Origin: Paulinella micropora
Taxonomy: Eukaryota > Cercozoa > Imbricatea > Euglyphida
Direction: 5' to 3'
DNA: 64,000 nucleotides
Assembly (NCBI GenBank): GCA_009731375.1
Contig: BJOX01000080.1
Coordinates: forward strand, 755,196-819,195
Under the pieces are notes generated by a model. The model searched no databases, was not told where the DNA came from, and worked only from the letters and a program-made list of their open reading frames with translations. A program made the position numbers and the translations under genes. Shown here one piece after another: positions 41,549-53,060 of the stretch (position 1 is its first letter; every line of letters starts with the position of its first letter).

Positions 41549-43040
41549 TTATGCGTTGCTCTCTGCACCTCCACGATGCTCCACCCTCTCTCTCTCCTCC
41601 TCGACAAACGTAAATTCGGAAGTGACATCAGCGGAATTATCGGTATTGAGCTCAGGGCTGACGTTTGCGTTAGTCGATTGAACGGTTGGTGGTGTAATAG
41701 TGAACTTGTGTTCATGGGATTTGGGTATTGACGCGATTTGCGGCGGGGCTTTAGCGTATTTGAGGATTTCCGAGTCTAATATTTTATCTGTGATACCGTC
41801 ATCGAATAAGACATTATGTGCGAAAAATCTCTTAGATTTACGAGTAACTGGTGCAGAAGGGACTGTCGCTGTTCCCCGCCGTATCGCGGTTTCCCACTTA
41901 TCCCCGTAAACTAATTTCGCCCACTGTTCCCCGAAAGCTTTTGCAGGAAGTTCCATGTACGTCCTGGATGATTTTGGCATTTCCTTAGGCTTACCCTTTT
42001 TGTTTTCTTTATCTCCCCCTGTTCTACACTGTGTTGAGTGCCCTTAGGACTCGGAGGCTCCAAAGGAGGTGGGTCCGAGGTCACAAATACCGGTCCCTCC
42101 TCCGCGTCACTGTTCTCGTCAGCTTGCGGAGTGGGGGGCGACTCTTCGGAAAGGGGTGATCCCTGAAAAAGGGTCGGTCCGAGAGAGAGAGTTCCTACTA
42201 GGGGGTTTCCTCCCCCTGCCGGAATCTCCTCCCCCGGGTCCTCCCCTGAAGCGATACCTTGACTTTTTGGGGGCGTTTGTTGTGATAGAGAAGGAGGGGG
42301 CTGTTGACAATTTACAGAGAACATGTCGTCCGAGACATCGTCTCTTTCAAGAGATTTAGATGCCCCTCTCGTCCCCAGTCTCCAAACATCGAAAATGACA
42401 TTAGGGACATTACCGTATATTTTCCTTGCAACCGGATCATATACCCGATAATATCCGTTGTTCCTTTCGTACCCGAGAAATACAACTTTCCTCCCCCTCT
42501 CGCCTTTTCCCCTTCTTGCATCCACCTTCATATACGCTAGGCATCCGACAGGACTTAAATGGTGCAGAAAGTGCTTCCGCTTGTGGATGATTTCATATGG
42601 GGACTTCCCTTTGAAGGGGCCATGGGTGAGTTGTAAGAGATTACCAAAGTAAGTAGAGGCTTTCTCAGTCTCCGTCCACATAGACGCGGGGAGCTCGGCG
42701 TCGCTAAGGACGGCCCTTGCAGGTCCGCCACTCGTTTGATGTGCTCGTTCTATTTTGGCGACTGCCTGCTTCTCCCCTTTCGGAGCCTCTAGGAGGACCG
42801 GCTGATTGACATCAATCCAGGTCTGAAACTCCTTGTACTTTCCGTATTCCTGGTCACAAGTGAGGAATTTCACTTTCTTTCCTGTGTGCCGTTCAAAGAA
42901 GGCAACGGCCTTCAGGAAACATGTGAAAAACTCATTCTTTTGTCTCAGGTAATAATCTAACTCAAATCCGGACGCAAGACATTTGACGGTGAACTTATAC
43001 TACTTCCCGTCCCACGAGGTGGTGTTTCACCAACCCTGGG
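41549..43040 (-). pseudogene. Copia integrase and linker of the old element
   Basis: Minus-strand: after a TAG near 43000, YKFTVKCLASGFELDYYLRQ, FFTCFLKAVAFFERHTGKK, FLTCDQEYGKYKEFQ (second catalytic Asp), QAVAKIERAHQTSGGPARAV (Glu region), GPFKGKSPYEIIHKRKHFLH, PVGCLAYMKV, and VFLGYERNNGYYRVYDPVAR. Then a long Pro/Glu-rich linker and a short frame (MPKSSRTYMELPAKAFGEQW) with an acidic end. Gag and protease are absent on the 5' side. Confidence 0.8.
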
Positions 43041-43212
43041 TTGATAATATCTTGATCAATGCGTTGACACATATACGCACGCACATATCGCGCATTGATC
43101 TACATTTACAATCTTTTTGATTCATTTTCTTTTTATACTTATTCACATATCAATTGGTCAATCATCTGTCACAATTCGTTTCGATCGCAACTCCAACCTA
43201 CCGTTATGGTCT

Positions 43213-43776
43213 GGGGTGGGAGGGGGGGGGAGTTATGGGAATGAATATCGTACCGAACCGAAACATTAATACTGTGTTAAATTTTCTTCAAGTTCTTACT
43301 TAAAGTTTACACTTCTATTTTTAGTCCCGTTACTTCATTTTTCCATTTATTTATCACCTGTCATAACTTGTAGTTGTTACGTTTTCAACTGCAGTTAACA
43401 GATCAATTTATGTCCCTTTACCGGTTAACTTTTTATAAAATGTTAACTATTGCATTTTCCCCCATATCTGAAACTTTATTTCCTTAGACCGCTTTTTCCG
43501 GTTCACAGCCTCATAATTATTGATAGCTAAAATATGCAACATACTAGGAAAAGTGGCATTCTTTCACAATTTTTACTTTATTTTTCCATACTAATTTGAA
43601 CAACTCCAACCGCTACACAACTCGTGACAGTACTTGAATTATTCGAGTCTCGTTAGTTCTCAGAATTTGCATTGTTTCGAAAGGGACAAGTAGTATGTCA
43701 AGAAATAGTACTAAGTAAACTGGAATTGACCATCCCAGCATCTTTTAGTATCTATCCTGTTCTCGGAAGTATTTTG
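43213..43776 (+). repeat. LTR-like repeat copy B with upstream polypurine run
   Basis: 43234-43776 matches 1-598. The run at 43213-43233 (GGGGTGGGAGGGGGGGGGAG) looks like a polypurine tract and implies a plus-strand element whose 3' LTR this is, although no matching coding body is recognisable upstream. Confidence 0.5.
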
Positions 43777-43979
43777 TGTTAGACTACCTTAATAAACCGG
43801 AGTCAAAGCTAAGCTGTTAGTGCTATCGTATGCAGTATAAACTTTATTAGAAGAACGCGCCAAGACAAAAGGCTGGAACGTATTAGGCCGGACACACGTA
43901 ATGGCTCTAACGACACCCATTACATATGCCGGCCCGTACTGTCTGACCTAATTAATATATTACATTAATAGGTCTAACA
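43777..43979 (-). repeat. short LTR (203 bp), TGTTAGAC...GTCTAACA
   Basis: Starts TGTTAGACTACC, ends AGGTCTAACA: an 8-bp inverted end pair beginning TG and ending CA. A C-run (GGGGGGG on the minus strand) at 43980-43987 adjoins it, like a polypurine tract, so this is likely the 3' LTR of a minus-strand element extending to the right. It is inserted at the very end of LTR copy B. Confidence 0.6.
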
Positions 43980-43987
43980 CCCCCCCC

Positions 43988-44960
43988 TGAGCAAAGTTAA
44001 TTATTAAATTAACTGCAGGTCCTATTAACTATTCTGTGAAAATGATAAAAACACAGACCCAAAACATACTCACTCTTACCCTCACTCTCTCCAAGAGATA
44101 ATGTCGACGGTGGCTACCCAACTTGCTGGGGCAAGCGTATATCAGTTAGACTACACACAGGGCAGCGCCCCCCAGTCAAGTCAGGCCTAATCGACGAGAA
44201 GAAGATTATGGCCTACTCACACCTTATCCTATGTTATGAGTATTGGTAAGGTAAATATGTAATACAGGCACAGTATAAACAAGTTACATATACAGTATCG
44301 ATATATGCGGTATGCAAGATAATCCGAATATATTGATAATATGTAAAGTGAACCTGATTGTACTAGCTAATCTACCATGAAATGTGACCTATCTGAACTT
44401 AATTATTCTACTACTCGGTAGTATGTATTATAAAATTTGTCAGCGCTTCCCGTAGGGGGGTAACAAAGAATGACAAAAGTAATATGATGTATAGGACAAA
44501 TACAAATATCTGTAATTATTGGCTGGTCTGGTACAGTCCAGGCTGGCTGCCGAGGCCTTTCAAGACATACAGAAATGTAGCCTGATGAATCGCCCTCCGA
44601 CCAGCAACTGCGACCTCCAGCTTAGCCTCTTAGATGTTTGTATGTATATAAATATAATAATACTAGTAATGTTATAAAGCGATCACGAGAGTGAGCCGGG
44701 GGGGGNNNNNNNNNNGGGGGGGGGGGGGGGGGGGGGGGCGCGAACACGCGAGAGAATGCTATTGATTGCCATCGTGAGAGTCGCGCTCGCGAGAGAATGC
44801 TATCGCGAGCAAAGAAAGCGACAAAGCGCCAAAGTCCGGACTACGCTCTTATTCTCTAAAGCGGTGTGTGGGGTGTAGATGAGAGGGTGGGTTCGTGTGT
44901 TTCGTTGTCTTCCTCTTCTTCCTGTCACTCTCTTCTCATCATCATGATAGCCATATGATG
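43988..44960. other. no gene seen; AT-rich then G-run with 10-N gap
   Basis: Probably non-coding retroelement sequence. Ten N at 44706-44715 lie within a poly-G tract; nearby GCGAGAGAATGCTAT occurs twice (about 44745 and 44790). Confidence 0.5.
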
Positions 44961-45190
44961 GATGTACCCCACCTCTCCCTCATCTTCTGACTCTGAGTCT
45001 GACTTAGAAGAAGGCTCAAGGTTATCTGGTACACTTGGGTCTTCTTCTTCGTCACTCTCTGAAGGAGAAGAAGAGGAAGAGGAAGGGGACTCAGCATTCA
45101 AGCTTATCATCTTCTTCTTCTTAATGAAATCAGATGCTTTCAGCTTTCTTCTCTCCTTGATGCTCTCCTTCTTCTTCTTCTTCTTACATC

Positions 45191-45946
45191 TTGTCTCCTC
45201 TCTCTTGTCCTGTCTGTCTGTCTTCTCCAACTGCCTGTCCTTATCCCTCTCTAGAAATCCTATCATTGATACCGGGTTTCCAGACTCATACCTTAGCAAA
45301 ACCCCTATCTGCCTATATTCCTCCTGACTCCTCTATCAATGCACCCTTTAAATCACCACAAGGAGAGGAAGAAGAAGCAACAGGCGAACAAGAAGAAGCA
45401 GAAGCTAAGGATAAGAAAGAGGAAGCTAAGGTTAAGAAAGAGGAGGATGAAGATGCATCTGCAGAACCGCCAGTCATCATACCAACTGAACAAAAACCTG
45501 TGATGCCAATGGTGACTGGGAGGAACAAGCCTAAGCCGCTATTTGCATTAAGATTTAGTGAACAGTATTATGAGCAACAGAGAAAAGAAAAGAAAGCAAG
45601 GTTGAATAGGCTCCTACATGCTTTCTTACTTCAATCTTGCGCTCATGATAGGAAAGTGATGGCTATTATGAGACAAGGGGGAACCGATGGGGTAGCCTGC
45701 TTCTTGGCCCTCAATAAACATTATGGGGGGCTTGACCTCATAAAGTTTGAAGAGGACCAAGAAGCATCCTATCATTCTTACCCAAAGGAACCCAGTGAGG
45801 TGAGTGCATGGCTAGCTAACTACACTACCCTTTTGAAGAAGCAGGAAAAATTGATGGGAGTCATTCCTGAGATCATGAAAACCGATATGATCATGCGGGA
45901 GCTCAAACACATGCAACCCTTTAAAAGGTACTATCAAAACACCTGA
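45191..45946 (+). pseudogene. Copia-type Gag fragment
   Basis: An acidic Glu/Lys-rich N-terminal part (EEAEAKDKKEEAKVKKEEDE), then a helical Gag core: LNRLLHAFLLQSCAHDRKVM, VACFLALNKHYGG, SAWLANYTTLLKKQEKLMG, VIPEIMKTDMIMRELKHM. The pattern (length, W-x2-Y-x3-L, then a Pro-containing helix) matches the minus-strand Gag at 55.2-55.7 kb. No zinc knuckle follows: the sequence meets the Gypsy fragment at about 45950-45985. Confidence 0.55.
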
Positions 45947-45988
45947 CCAGCTTTACTCCCTGATCAGAGACCCAACCTTGAGGAGTTC

Positions 45989-48085
45989 TTAAAGGTTATA
46001 GCCTCCTGGCTTCGGCACTATTCTTGGTTGTGAGACTATTGGAGATGTTGATCTCTCAATAAAGTCCTCATTGAGCAGCTGTCTTGCTAGCTCCTCCGCT
46101 ATCTTCGCCTCATGTATACTCAAATTCGCCCTTCGTGGTGCCGGTGACGGCTCCGCACCCGGTATTTTGTAAATAACCGCAGTGAAATCTTCAGGCTTGA
46201 CACTGCCTGCATGTGGAGGGTCAAAAATTCCCTTGTTCACCTCTAATTTGGCTTTTAACAGCTCCTTCTCCTTCTCCGTGCCTACTCCTTCTTCCAATAT
46301 TTTCCGCGCCGCCTCTTGAAAATCTTCATCAGACATCTGCTTATGCTGCTTGAGGGGTTCTCTGTCCTCCTCCAAGCCTAAGTCCTCTTCCGAGACATCA
46401 TCTAGGCCCGTCTTTTCATATGTGACCGTGTCCGGCTCATCATCTTTATCGAGCTCCACCAGCATGTCAATGAGTCTCGCGTATTGCAAAGGAGCTTTAC
46501 GGGTGTAAAAACCATCAAAGCATGTGAATGCTTGCGGTATCAATTTCAACTTGTCGAGGTCTCTGAGCTTCCGCTTGTATGCACTGCTCTGCTCACGAGT
46601 TCCCATACGACAAGCCACCACTAGCTGTTGCTTGCGAGAGGGTACCGGTATAGGATGATCAATAAGCCGGTCCCTTATTTCCTGCGCCCATATCGCCTTC
46701 TCATTATATGGCAGGATAATAGTATACGGCTTATTATTTTCGAATAAAGTCCGTAAGCATTTCTTCACTTCAGACAGTGAACGCGGCCACGTGGGCTCGT
46801 CACCCCAGAAATCAGTAATAAAACTTTTAATAGTTTCTGGTGGAGTATCCGGGATTCGCCCCGTTCTCCTTGGTACAAACGCCTCCCTTTTGTCTTCTCC
46901 TACTTTCGCATGGAAACAGTATCCGTTAGTAATATGGACATCTGTTCCTACTCCTTCCGCGAATCTCGCCAACGACGGGCTTCTTTGTGCGACACATATA
47001 ATCTCCTCCTTTCGCTTCTCGATTAAGTCATCAATAGACTTTTTGTCCCAATGGCATGTCGGAACTGTGACAGTGCACACTTGGGATTCCCAATTGTCGG
47101 TCCAGGACAGCTCATCCGGTCTTACGACATGGGGGTGAACGTACACCTCAAGTGCCTCATGTGCGATGGCCATCCTTTTCTGATCCGTCGATAGACTCAG
47201 CTCATAAGCCTCATAAGAGTCAGTAGCGTTGAAGGGATCAATATCGTTCTTTTCTCCTCTTTTTACTCCATATATCACTCGCCGTGCGGCGCAATCAATC
47301 ACAGCCCCCATCGTAGCCAATTGGTCATACGATAGTAATATTGACCCGTGGTAACCGGGGACGACATAGAGGTCCATACGGTATACTCGTGCGGATTTCC
47401 ATTTAAAGGTCAGTGTGATGATTCCCGTGATGACCGTCCGGCTGCTCACTCCTTTGAGAGTGCCCGTTGACTTTTTCATATTTCCGTCCACGCAGTCCCG
47501 GTATCGATTTAAAAACTTCCGGCCGACAATATTAATATTCGCCATCGTATCATTACAAACTTTTAATATTGTCTTCAATGTTTCACAATAAAGTTCCTTA
47601 TAACACAGAGCATCGGGCCTGTGTATATTGACTGCGAGAACAAGAACTTTACGTTCCAAATTTTGGAGTCTTGTCTCTAAGTTTTTCAACTCCTCCTTCT
47701 TCTCCTCTTGTTTCACCTCATTAACATTGTTATTATTCTGCGGTACTGGTGCGTTTACTACGTGAGCGACATTGTCTTGTGGCACTTGAGTACACACATT
47801 GTCTTTTTGCTCGCCACCCGCCGCGACCGTAGACATTGAGTCTGTTCGTGGTTGTTTGCTTGGCCGAGGCGATACGTCTGCCATTGGCCTCCTCGCCTCC
47901 ATCGCAAGTCTCGCCTTCCTATTTGCATCAGTTATCATTGGTAACCGTGATGTATGAACGGGTATGAGACTACCTTGGGGCTGCAGTCTCTGTGTACCCA
48001 CATCTTTGTATTCAGATTGAGGAAGCGTTGGCCCAGTCTGCACAACAGCATTAGAAAGCACTGTGACTTTAGGGTTAAACTTCAC
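45989..48085 (-). pseudogene. Gypsy-like Pol, truncated at start of reverse transcriptase
   Basis: 698 residues. An N-terminal coiled coil (LETRLQNLERKVLVLAVNI) leads to a retropepsin-like domain in which the active site reads CNDTMANINIVG (DTM instead of DTG or DSG), with the later strand GSILLSYDQLATMGAVIDCA. A long spacer domain of unknown role follows, with IWAQEIRDRLIDHPIP and similar. Then comes the reverse transcriptase N-terminus ARQLLNEDFIERSTSPIVSQ and IVPKPGGYNL, where the sequence breaks. The order protease then RT fits Gypsy/retrovirus-type Pol. Confidence 0.7.
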
Positions 48086-48118
48086 AGTCTTCTCCTTCCT
48101 CTCTTCTTCCCCCTCCAG

Positions 48119-48820
48119 TCATTCCACCACCTCGAAACGATTACCTTGAGTAGTATCCGGGTGGGATGACGTATCGGTCTCCGAGGCAGTGTTGTAGGCC
48201 TGAGCTCGACCGAAATTCGGGTTGGAGCTTGCCCATGAGCCTCCTCCTCCTCTTGGTGGGGGGGCTGGAGCTCGAACAGCTCTCTCTCCATAAGGGGTAT
48301 ATCCCCGACCTCCTCCTCTTCCTCTCTGAGGGTTTCCTTGCCACCTCGAGGCTCCTCTCCATGTTCCTCCTCCTCGTCCTCCTGCTCCTGCTCCTCCTCC
48401 TCGTCCTCTTTGAGAGGCCTTTAAGTTCCTTTGCCTCTCCCTTTCCTCCTTCTTCTCCTTCATCCTCTTCATGTATGTAATGATTGCCTCTCGTAACTCC
48501 TCATCATTACACATATCGGCATACCAACCTTCGTTCGCAGCGGCAATCTGAAGCATGTTGAAAAGGCCCGGTTCCTTGCCTTCCGTCCCGCTCAGAAAAT
48601 TTGCCCTTGCTGTTGGGTTCTGCCTATCATGATTGAAAGAGCAGTCTCTGTTCTCCATCTGTGCCTTACACTGCAAGCCCGCGAACCACCTCCAACATGC
48701 GGTCTTCAGGTCTGGCTCTCTCTGTCTCTTCCAACCGGCAACTCTGTTTGTGTACGTGGCTTGTGCGCCAACAGGTACACCGCCTGCCTGTGCCGTATGT
48801 GCCTCCGTGAGCGATTCCAT
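48119..48820 (-). CDS. Gypsy-like Gag with CCCH finger and RG-rich region
   Basis: 233 residues from ATG 48820. A CCCH-type finger (CWRWFAGLQCKAQMENRDC then FNH) lies near residue 43. Then come a helical segment (EGWYADMCNDEELREAIITY), a basic Lys/Glu stretch and an Arg/Gly-rich C-terminal half (RGRGGGAGAGGRGGGTWRG) suited to RNA binding. It is followed 33 bp later by the Pol frame, in a different frame, as in Gag-Pol frameshifting or as decay. Confidence 0.6.
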   Translation of the reverse strand: MESLTEAHTAQAGGVPVGAQATYTNRVAGWKRQREPDLKTACWRWFAGLQCKAQMENRDCSFNHDRQNPTARANFLSGTEGKEPGLFNMLQIAAANEGWYADMCNDEELREAIITYMKRMKEKKEERERQRNLKASQRGRGGGAGAGGRGGGTWRGASRWQGNPQRGRGGGRGYTPYGERAVRAPAPPPRGGGGSWASSNPNFGRAQAYNTASETDTSSHPDTTQGNRFEVVE

Positions 48821-48894
48821 GTTTGAGGAAATCAGAGTCTAACGACAGTGATAAAAAGCTGGTGCCACCAGTACACGTTATTCCCATAGAATTA

Positions 48895-48898
48895 TTAA
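48895..48898 (+). other. piggyBac target duplication TTAA (left)
   Basis: TTAA at 48895-48898 is matched by TTAA at 51725-51728. Confidence 0.85.
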
Positions 48899-51724
48899 TG
48901 TTTAAGTTCCCGGGCCCGGTTTCCAATTGGAAACGATATTAATTTACTTTCCAACACAGGAAAAAATAATAAAACGATATTTATTTATTGAAAACTGGAC
49001 ACAAAGTCATGAAAAATTTAATACACAACTTAAAAAGGAAAATGTTCTTCGCAGGCAGCCCCCTCACACCTAAGTACCAAAAAAGACTGTTTCCCATTGG
49101 AAACGACATTAGTAATCACCTCAAACGAAGCCTTTTTTCTTTTTCCTCGGGTCTCCATGCTTAATATGCCATGCATGACACCCGCGACCCTTAGTCCCAC
49201 ACAGCGCCATCTCAGGACCGCAGGTCTCACAATAAAATGATGTGATCACGTTGGATGAACTTCCCTTGACAAACTTACATACCCTGCATCTGCGTCGCTT
49301 CGCCCTTGCGGTGGATTGATTCCACGACTCCCCTGCCTCCCTTTTGCGTCATATTGCGTCGCTCATATCCACCAGAGGGTACATAGCTAATTTCGTGTGA
49401 GGACGGTTTGGATCGGGACCTCGGAGGTTCTCGCTAGCCGGGCTCAGCATAGCCCAATCAATCGCAAAGGCCTTTTTGGCTGTTAAGAGCCCGTTTGCGG
49501 CCAAATTTTTGAAAAAGCCTAGCCTGGTGGTTCCTTTCGAACGCAGATAAGTAGAGATGGTCGTGGTACTGAAGTGCATGTAATGAAGGTAAGCGTTGGT
49601 CATGACGAAGTCCATCAAAATCAAGAAATCGTCAACTTTCCAATCCCGCACAACGACATTCAAATTCATGCTTCCGTGCCCGTGGCGCAGAGAGTTGAAG
49701 CGATCTACCGAATTGAAACGTTCATAGTACTTGGCAACCACTTCACACCGCGAAACAAACGCCGCACGCTTACTGAATCGTGCCTCTCGTGCTTTGCCCC
49801 AAGGTAGTGCCGCAGGTGGCTATGATTTGCTGCATATTGTGGTCGTTCTGATTCACTGCGAGCAAGCGAATGCCGTCTTTAGCGCACGTGGCTGACGCAA
49901 AATCGCCTTTGTTGTTCCCTCTGGCATGCCATAAAGTGAAGTTGGGATAATTGCGGTCAGCCGTCTTTACCATTCCAATAAAATCTAGCCCATGCGCCTT
50001 GACAACGAGTGCTGTTCGTACACTAGCAAACCACGAGTCTCCTATAACAAGGCGGCCTGTTCCATGCCACGGCTTTACTAGTCTTATTGTGGTTGCTGTT
50101 GTGACACCCCATTCACCTGCCCCTTCCTTCGCACAATCTCGATCTTTTCCTTCCACACATTCCACAGCGATACAAATTCCTGTTTGAACGCAGCAGGTAG
50201 TATGGTACTCACGGCCTAAGGGAATGGGCTTGCGTGGGACGTACACCTGACCAGGCATTTCTTTGCCTGTCCACTTGCCCATCGACTCGTCGACAGTCAG
50301 GCAAGGACCAGGCATGATGGCAACATTGAACTGCTTATTGCACTCTTCCATAAAAAAACGCACGGGCAGAAAGGGATCTTGTTCAGTAGCATCAGGTCCG
50401 AAACGCAAGCAGCGAAGGATAGTTTCGAATCGATTTTTTGACATGAATCTGCCGAAGTTGTTCCCAGGTAAACCGTCTGGCCCTACCTGACCCTCGTCCA
50501 TCCAATGTCCCCGACGCCTGCCCCTATCCGCGACTGAAATTTTGACAAGTAACCCCAGGAAAACAGCAAATTCCTCCTGTGTTATTTCTTTTTTCAACCA
50601 AGAGTCTGTCTGTTTAGCTAGCTCTACGTTCGTAAATTCAATCAACCGACTGAGAGCTTTTCGAGGCATGAAGTGCATGAAGTGTCTATGCAACAAAAGA
50701 AAGAAAAAAAAAGGAAAAAAAAAGGAAAATATGACAAGCAGGTGCAAGTAAGTGCAGCAAACACAGGAAACGTAGACAAGACAAGCATGCGAAATGAATA
50801 ACTTTGAAACTCGATCTCTCTGAACACATATTTTTTTCAAAACCAACAACAACAAATGGTGCGCACACATACATACTTTGCAGTGTTGACTGGAAATGAG
50901 TGAAAAGGCTTTTGCGGCGTCCAGGAGCCTGGTCTTGGGCTCGAAGATTGGCCTATCCGCACTCCAATCAACAGTTTGTGGCTCCAACTTCCATTGAAAA
51001 CCGTTCTTTACCAACTTATTGTCTTCGTCATAGACTTGGTCTTCGTCGCAGGGGCAAATATTGAACCCAGTATGCGTTTCCTCTTCTCCTACTTCTTCAC
51101 TGTCTGAGCCAGACAGAATTGGGTCTGGCTCAGCTTCTTTCTCCTCCTTCCCCCCCCCCTGGGTTCTCCTGGGCTGGCTCATCGTCATCACTGACATCTA
51201 CGAGGACCTCCTTCAAACTAGCATCAATACAGGAAAAAGCACCCACGACCTGCTCCTGTTCAGCACGCAGAAAACCGGAAGAAAAGAAATAATCCTTTTC
51301 GTCCAGTTTCAGCGTTACGAGTGCTTTGTGTTGTTTTGTTTCCTTGTCCTTCAATATCCCAACAAGCCTTATGTCCCCAAAGACAGTTTCTCCAAATTTT
51401 GGTCTCGCCCAAGCCTTTCCAAGCTTCACAGCAGGGACCGAAACGCAGCTCGCCACCTCCATCTTTTTCCAAAAAATGACCCAGACCAATGCTAAAGTGG
51501 AAAAAAGAGGGTGGTCAGTGAAATGCATATTTCTAGACTTCTACCCACGATTTTTGGAAAAAACAATTCGCGTCGCTTCCCGTAGTCATTCGTGAGCCCT
51601 GGGGAACATTGGAAGTCATCGAGTGAGCACAATCTGTGAGAATAAATGTTTTGAAAACTGTTGCCTAAAAACTGTTTCCAATTGGTAACAAAATTTCCAA
51701 TTGGAAACTCCGGGATCTTAAACA
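48899..51724 (-). mobile_element. complete piggyBac element
   Basis: 2826 bp. Ends are inverted repeats: left TGTTTAAGTTCCCGGGCCCG followed by GTTTCCAATTGGAAAC, right (reverse complement) TGTTTAAGATCCCGGA followed by GTTTCCAATTGGAAA. It is flanked by TTAA on both sides. The palindrome TTTCCAATTGGAAAC or near-variants recurs inside both ends (48919, 49089, 51673, 51693), probably transposase binding sites. It sits 75 bp upstream of the Gypsy Gag, on its 5' side. Confidence 0.9.
49121..51528 (-). pseudogene. piggyBac (PGBD-like) transposase with intron and frameshifts
   Basis: Cut-and-paste transposase. The N-terminal block (51528-51130) continues into the main frame (51197-49770) across a poly-G run near 51160, where the frame slips. 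The main frame has NNFGRFMSKNRFETILRCLRF, the first catalytic Asp in CLTVDESMGKW and the second in LVIGDSWFASVR, then DFIGMVKTADRNYP. Frame 49741-49349 adds YYERFNSVDRFNS, and a further frame ends with the Cys-rich domain RCRVCKFVKGSSSNV, FYCETCGPEMALCG and GCHAWHIKH (ends at TGA 49121-49123). A probable intron of about 190 nt (50686-50876, donor GTATGT, acceptor GCATAG, T-rich) interrupts the N-terminal half. Shifts mean it is inactive or badly assembled. Confidence 0.85.
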
Positions 51725-51842
51725 TTAATTCAGTTTTAGTCAAGTAGTAGTAATAATAATTTTATCTTGATTGTCGGCCTGTTATATTCAAAAGATATTA
51801 TTTAATGCAAGCCGGGGTATTTATCCTTCCAATTCCACAGCA

Positions 51843-52055
51843 CTGTGGACATCACCCCCCGAATTATCAGGTAAAAACTTATTTGCATATTTCGTCTGTC
51901 CGGACACGTCTGAAATGCCAATTTGATCCTGGTCTTGGGCGGGTTTATGTCTTTGCGTCACTGAGCTAACATAACGAGACATCATTCTCTTTTTGAGGAC
52001 TGTGTTCGGTTATATTACCGACTTACTCTTCCATTGAGCTATCGTTGGGGATAGT
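51843..52055. repeat. dispersed repeat, copy 1
   Basis: Shares CTGTGGACATCACCCCCCGA, ACATCATTCTCTTTTTGAGG and CCATTGAGCTATCGTTGGGG with 56641-56873. On the minus strand CCCCCC reads as a polypurine tract followed by TGATGTCCAC, so it may be the 3' end of a retroelement family. Confidence 0.75.
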
Positions 52056-52089
52056 ACAGCACTCTGAAAATAACCTAATCTTCCTCCTC

Positions 52090-52176
52090 TATAAAAGAGA
52101 AGAAACCAGTATGGCGGAAAATGTAGAAGACTGTCAGAGCCAAGCAACAAAAAGGAAACAGAGAGCTATTCCCTGA
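52090..52176 (+). promoter_or_regulatory. TATA box and short leader frame
   Basis: CTATAAAAG at 52089-52097 lies 14 bp before an ATG at 52111 that opens a 21-codon frame (MAENVEDCQSQATKRKQRAI). It resembles a core promoter and first exon of an unknown gene or retroelement; no downstream exon was identified. Confidence 0.3.
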
Positions 52177-52639
52177 TGTCACCCCTACCGATAATATTAT
52201 CCTGCTTTAAAAAGTAGTGCCGGCTATGAATCGTAATATTATCGTTTTCAACCGGCTCAAAAGTATACAAATAAAAACATATATAACTACATCTTTACGA
52301 GATATAGCTCTTCTATACATCACTGTGTATAGGGGTATAAGAAAAGGTCACATATTTACCTATCTGCGCCTACAATCCCCCCTCCCCGTCTTATGCGGGA
52401 ACCGTAGCTAATAGGGGTAGATGGGTAAATATCGTCGGATGAGAGCTAACTTTCCGGGTCTGTTTCCTCATGGGTGTCCTGCTCCCGTGGAGACACACCA
52501 TTGAGCATCTTGCGTGACCGCTGAGTTTTGCCCTTCATCCCCGTTGTATGTCCGGTGCTTGCGAAATGCAAATTTGAGTTTGGAGATTTTCGAGTTCAAA
52601 TTTGAATTTGAATTTTGAACTATCTCCTCCCCCCCTTCT

Positions 52640-53060
52640 ATGGCGATCTGCCATAGACGTACAACGGTATGCTCATGTTGCTGTCGTACCATCCCTTCGC
52701 CGTGTCTTTTGCCGTGTCTGTGACCTCTCATGTACTGGTGCCCTTGAAACTTCACGAGGTTCAAGGTCGCAAGCACGTGCAGCAGCTCTGGTCCCCCTGA
52801 AGGATCTGTGATCTTCAGATGAGGTGCTCGTGTCCCTCAAACTTCCCGAGATTGAGGGTCATAAACACGTCTGGTAGCTCTGGTCCCCCTTGAAGGATCT
52901 GTGATCCTAGCATTACTGGGCGATTTGCATCCGATCTGAAGCGAATCTCCGAGTAATTCCAAAGGTTCCGCGTTCCCCTGAAGGATCTGTGATAATGAGA
53001 TTACCGAGAAGTACTCATCTGAGTTGAAGAGTACCTCCGGGCAACCTCATCCATTGTAGG
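52640..53060. repeat. degenerate tandem repeat containing GAAGGATCTGTGAT
   Basis: CCCCnTGAAGGATCTGTGAT occurs near 52793, 52890 and 52977 at roughly 90-100-bp spacing, together with variants of GGTCnTAAACACGT and CTCAAACTTCCCGAG. No coding signal. Confidence 0.7.

Larger units (their letters stand above)
31956..43040 (-). mobile_element. old Ty1/Copia element (minus), split by nested insertion
   Basis: The reverse transcriptase part (31956-32820) and the integrase part (40901-43040) lie on the same strand on either side of a complete plus-strand Copia element (32827-40895) with a CTCAC target duplication. Removing the insert gives the correct Copia order integrase then reverse transcriptase. 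Gag, protease and most of RNase H are missing. Confidence 0.75.

Noticed and set aside
43234-43776. 5' LTR of the minus-strand Copia element
   Set aside because: The G-rich polypurine run lies on the plus strand upstream of it, no primer-binding site follows on the minus strand, and only about 200 bp separate it from a truncated integrase, leaving no room for gag and protease.
52111-52176. A complete 21-residue gene
   Set aside because: The TATA box and ATG are suggestive, but so short a frame with no homologue or downstream exon cannot be called a gene; it is listed only as a regulatory candidate.
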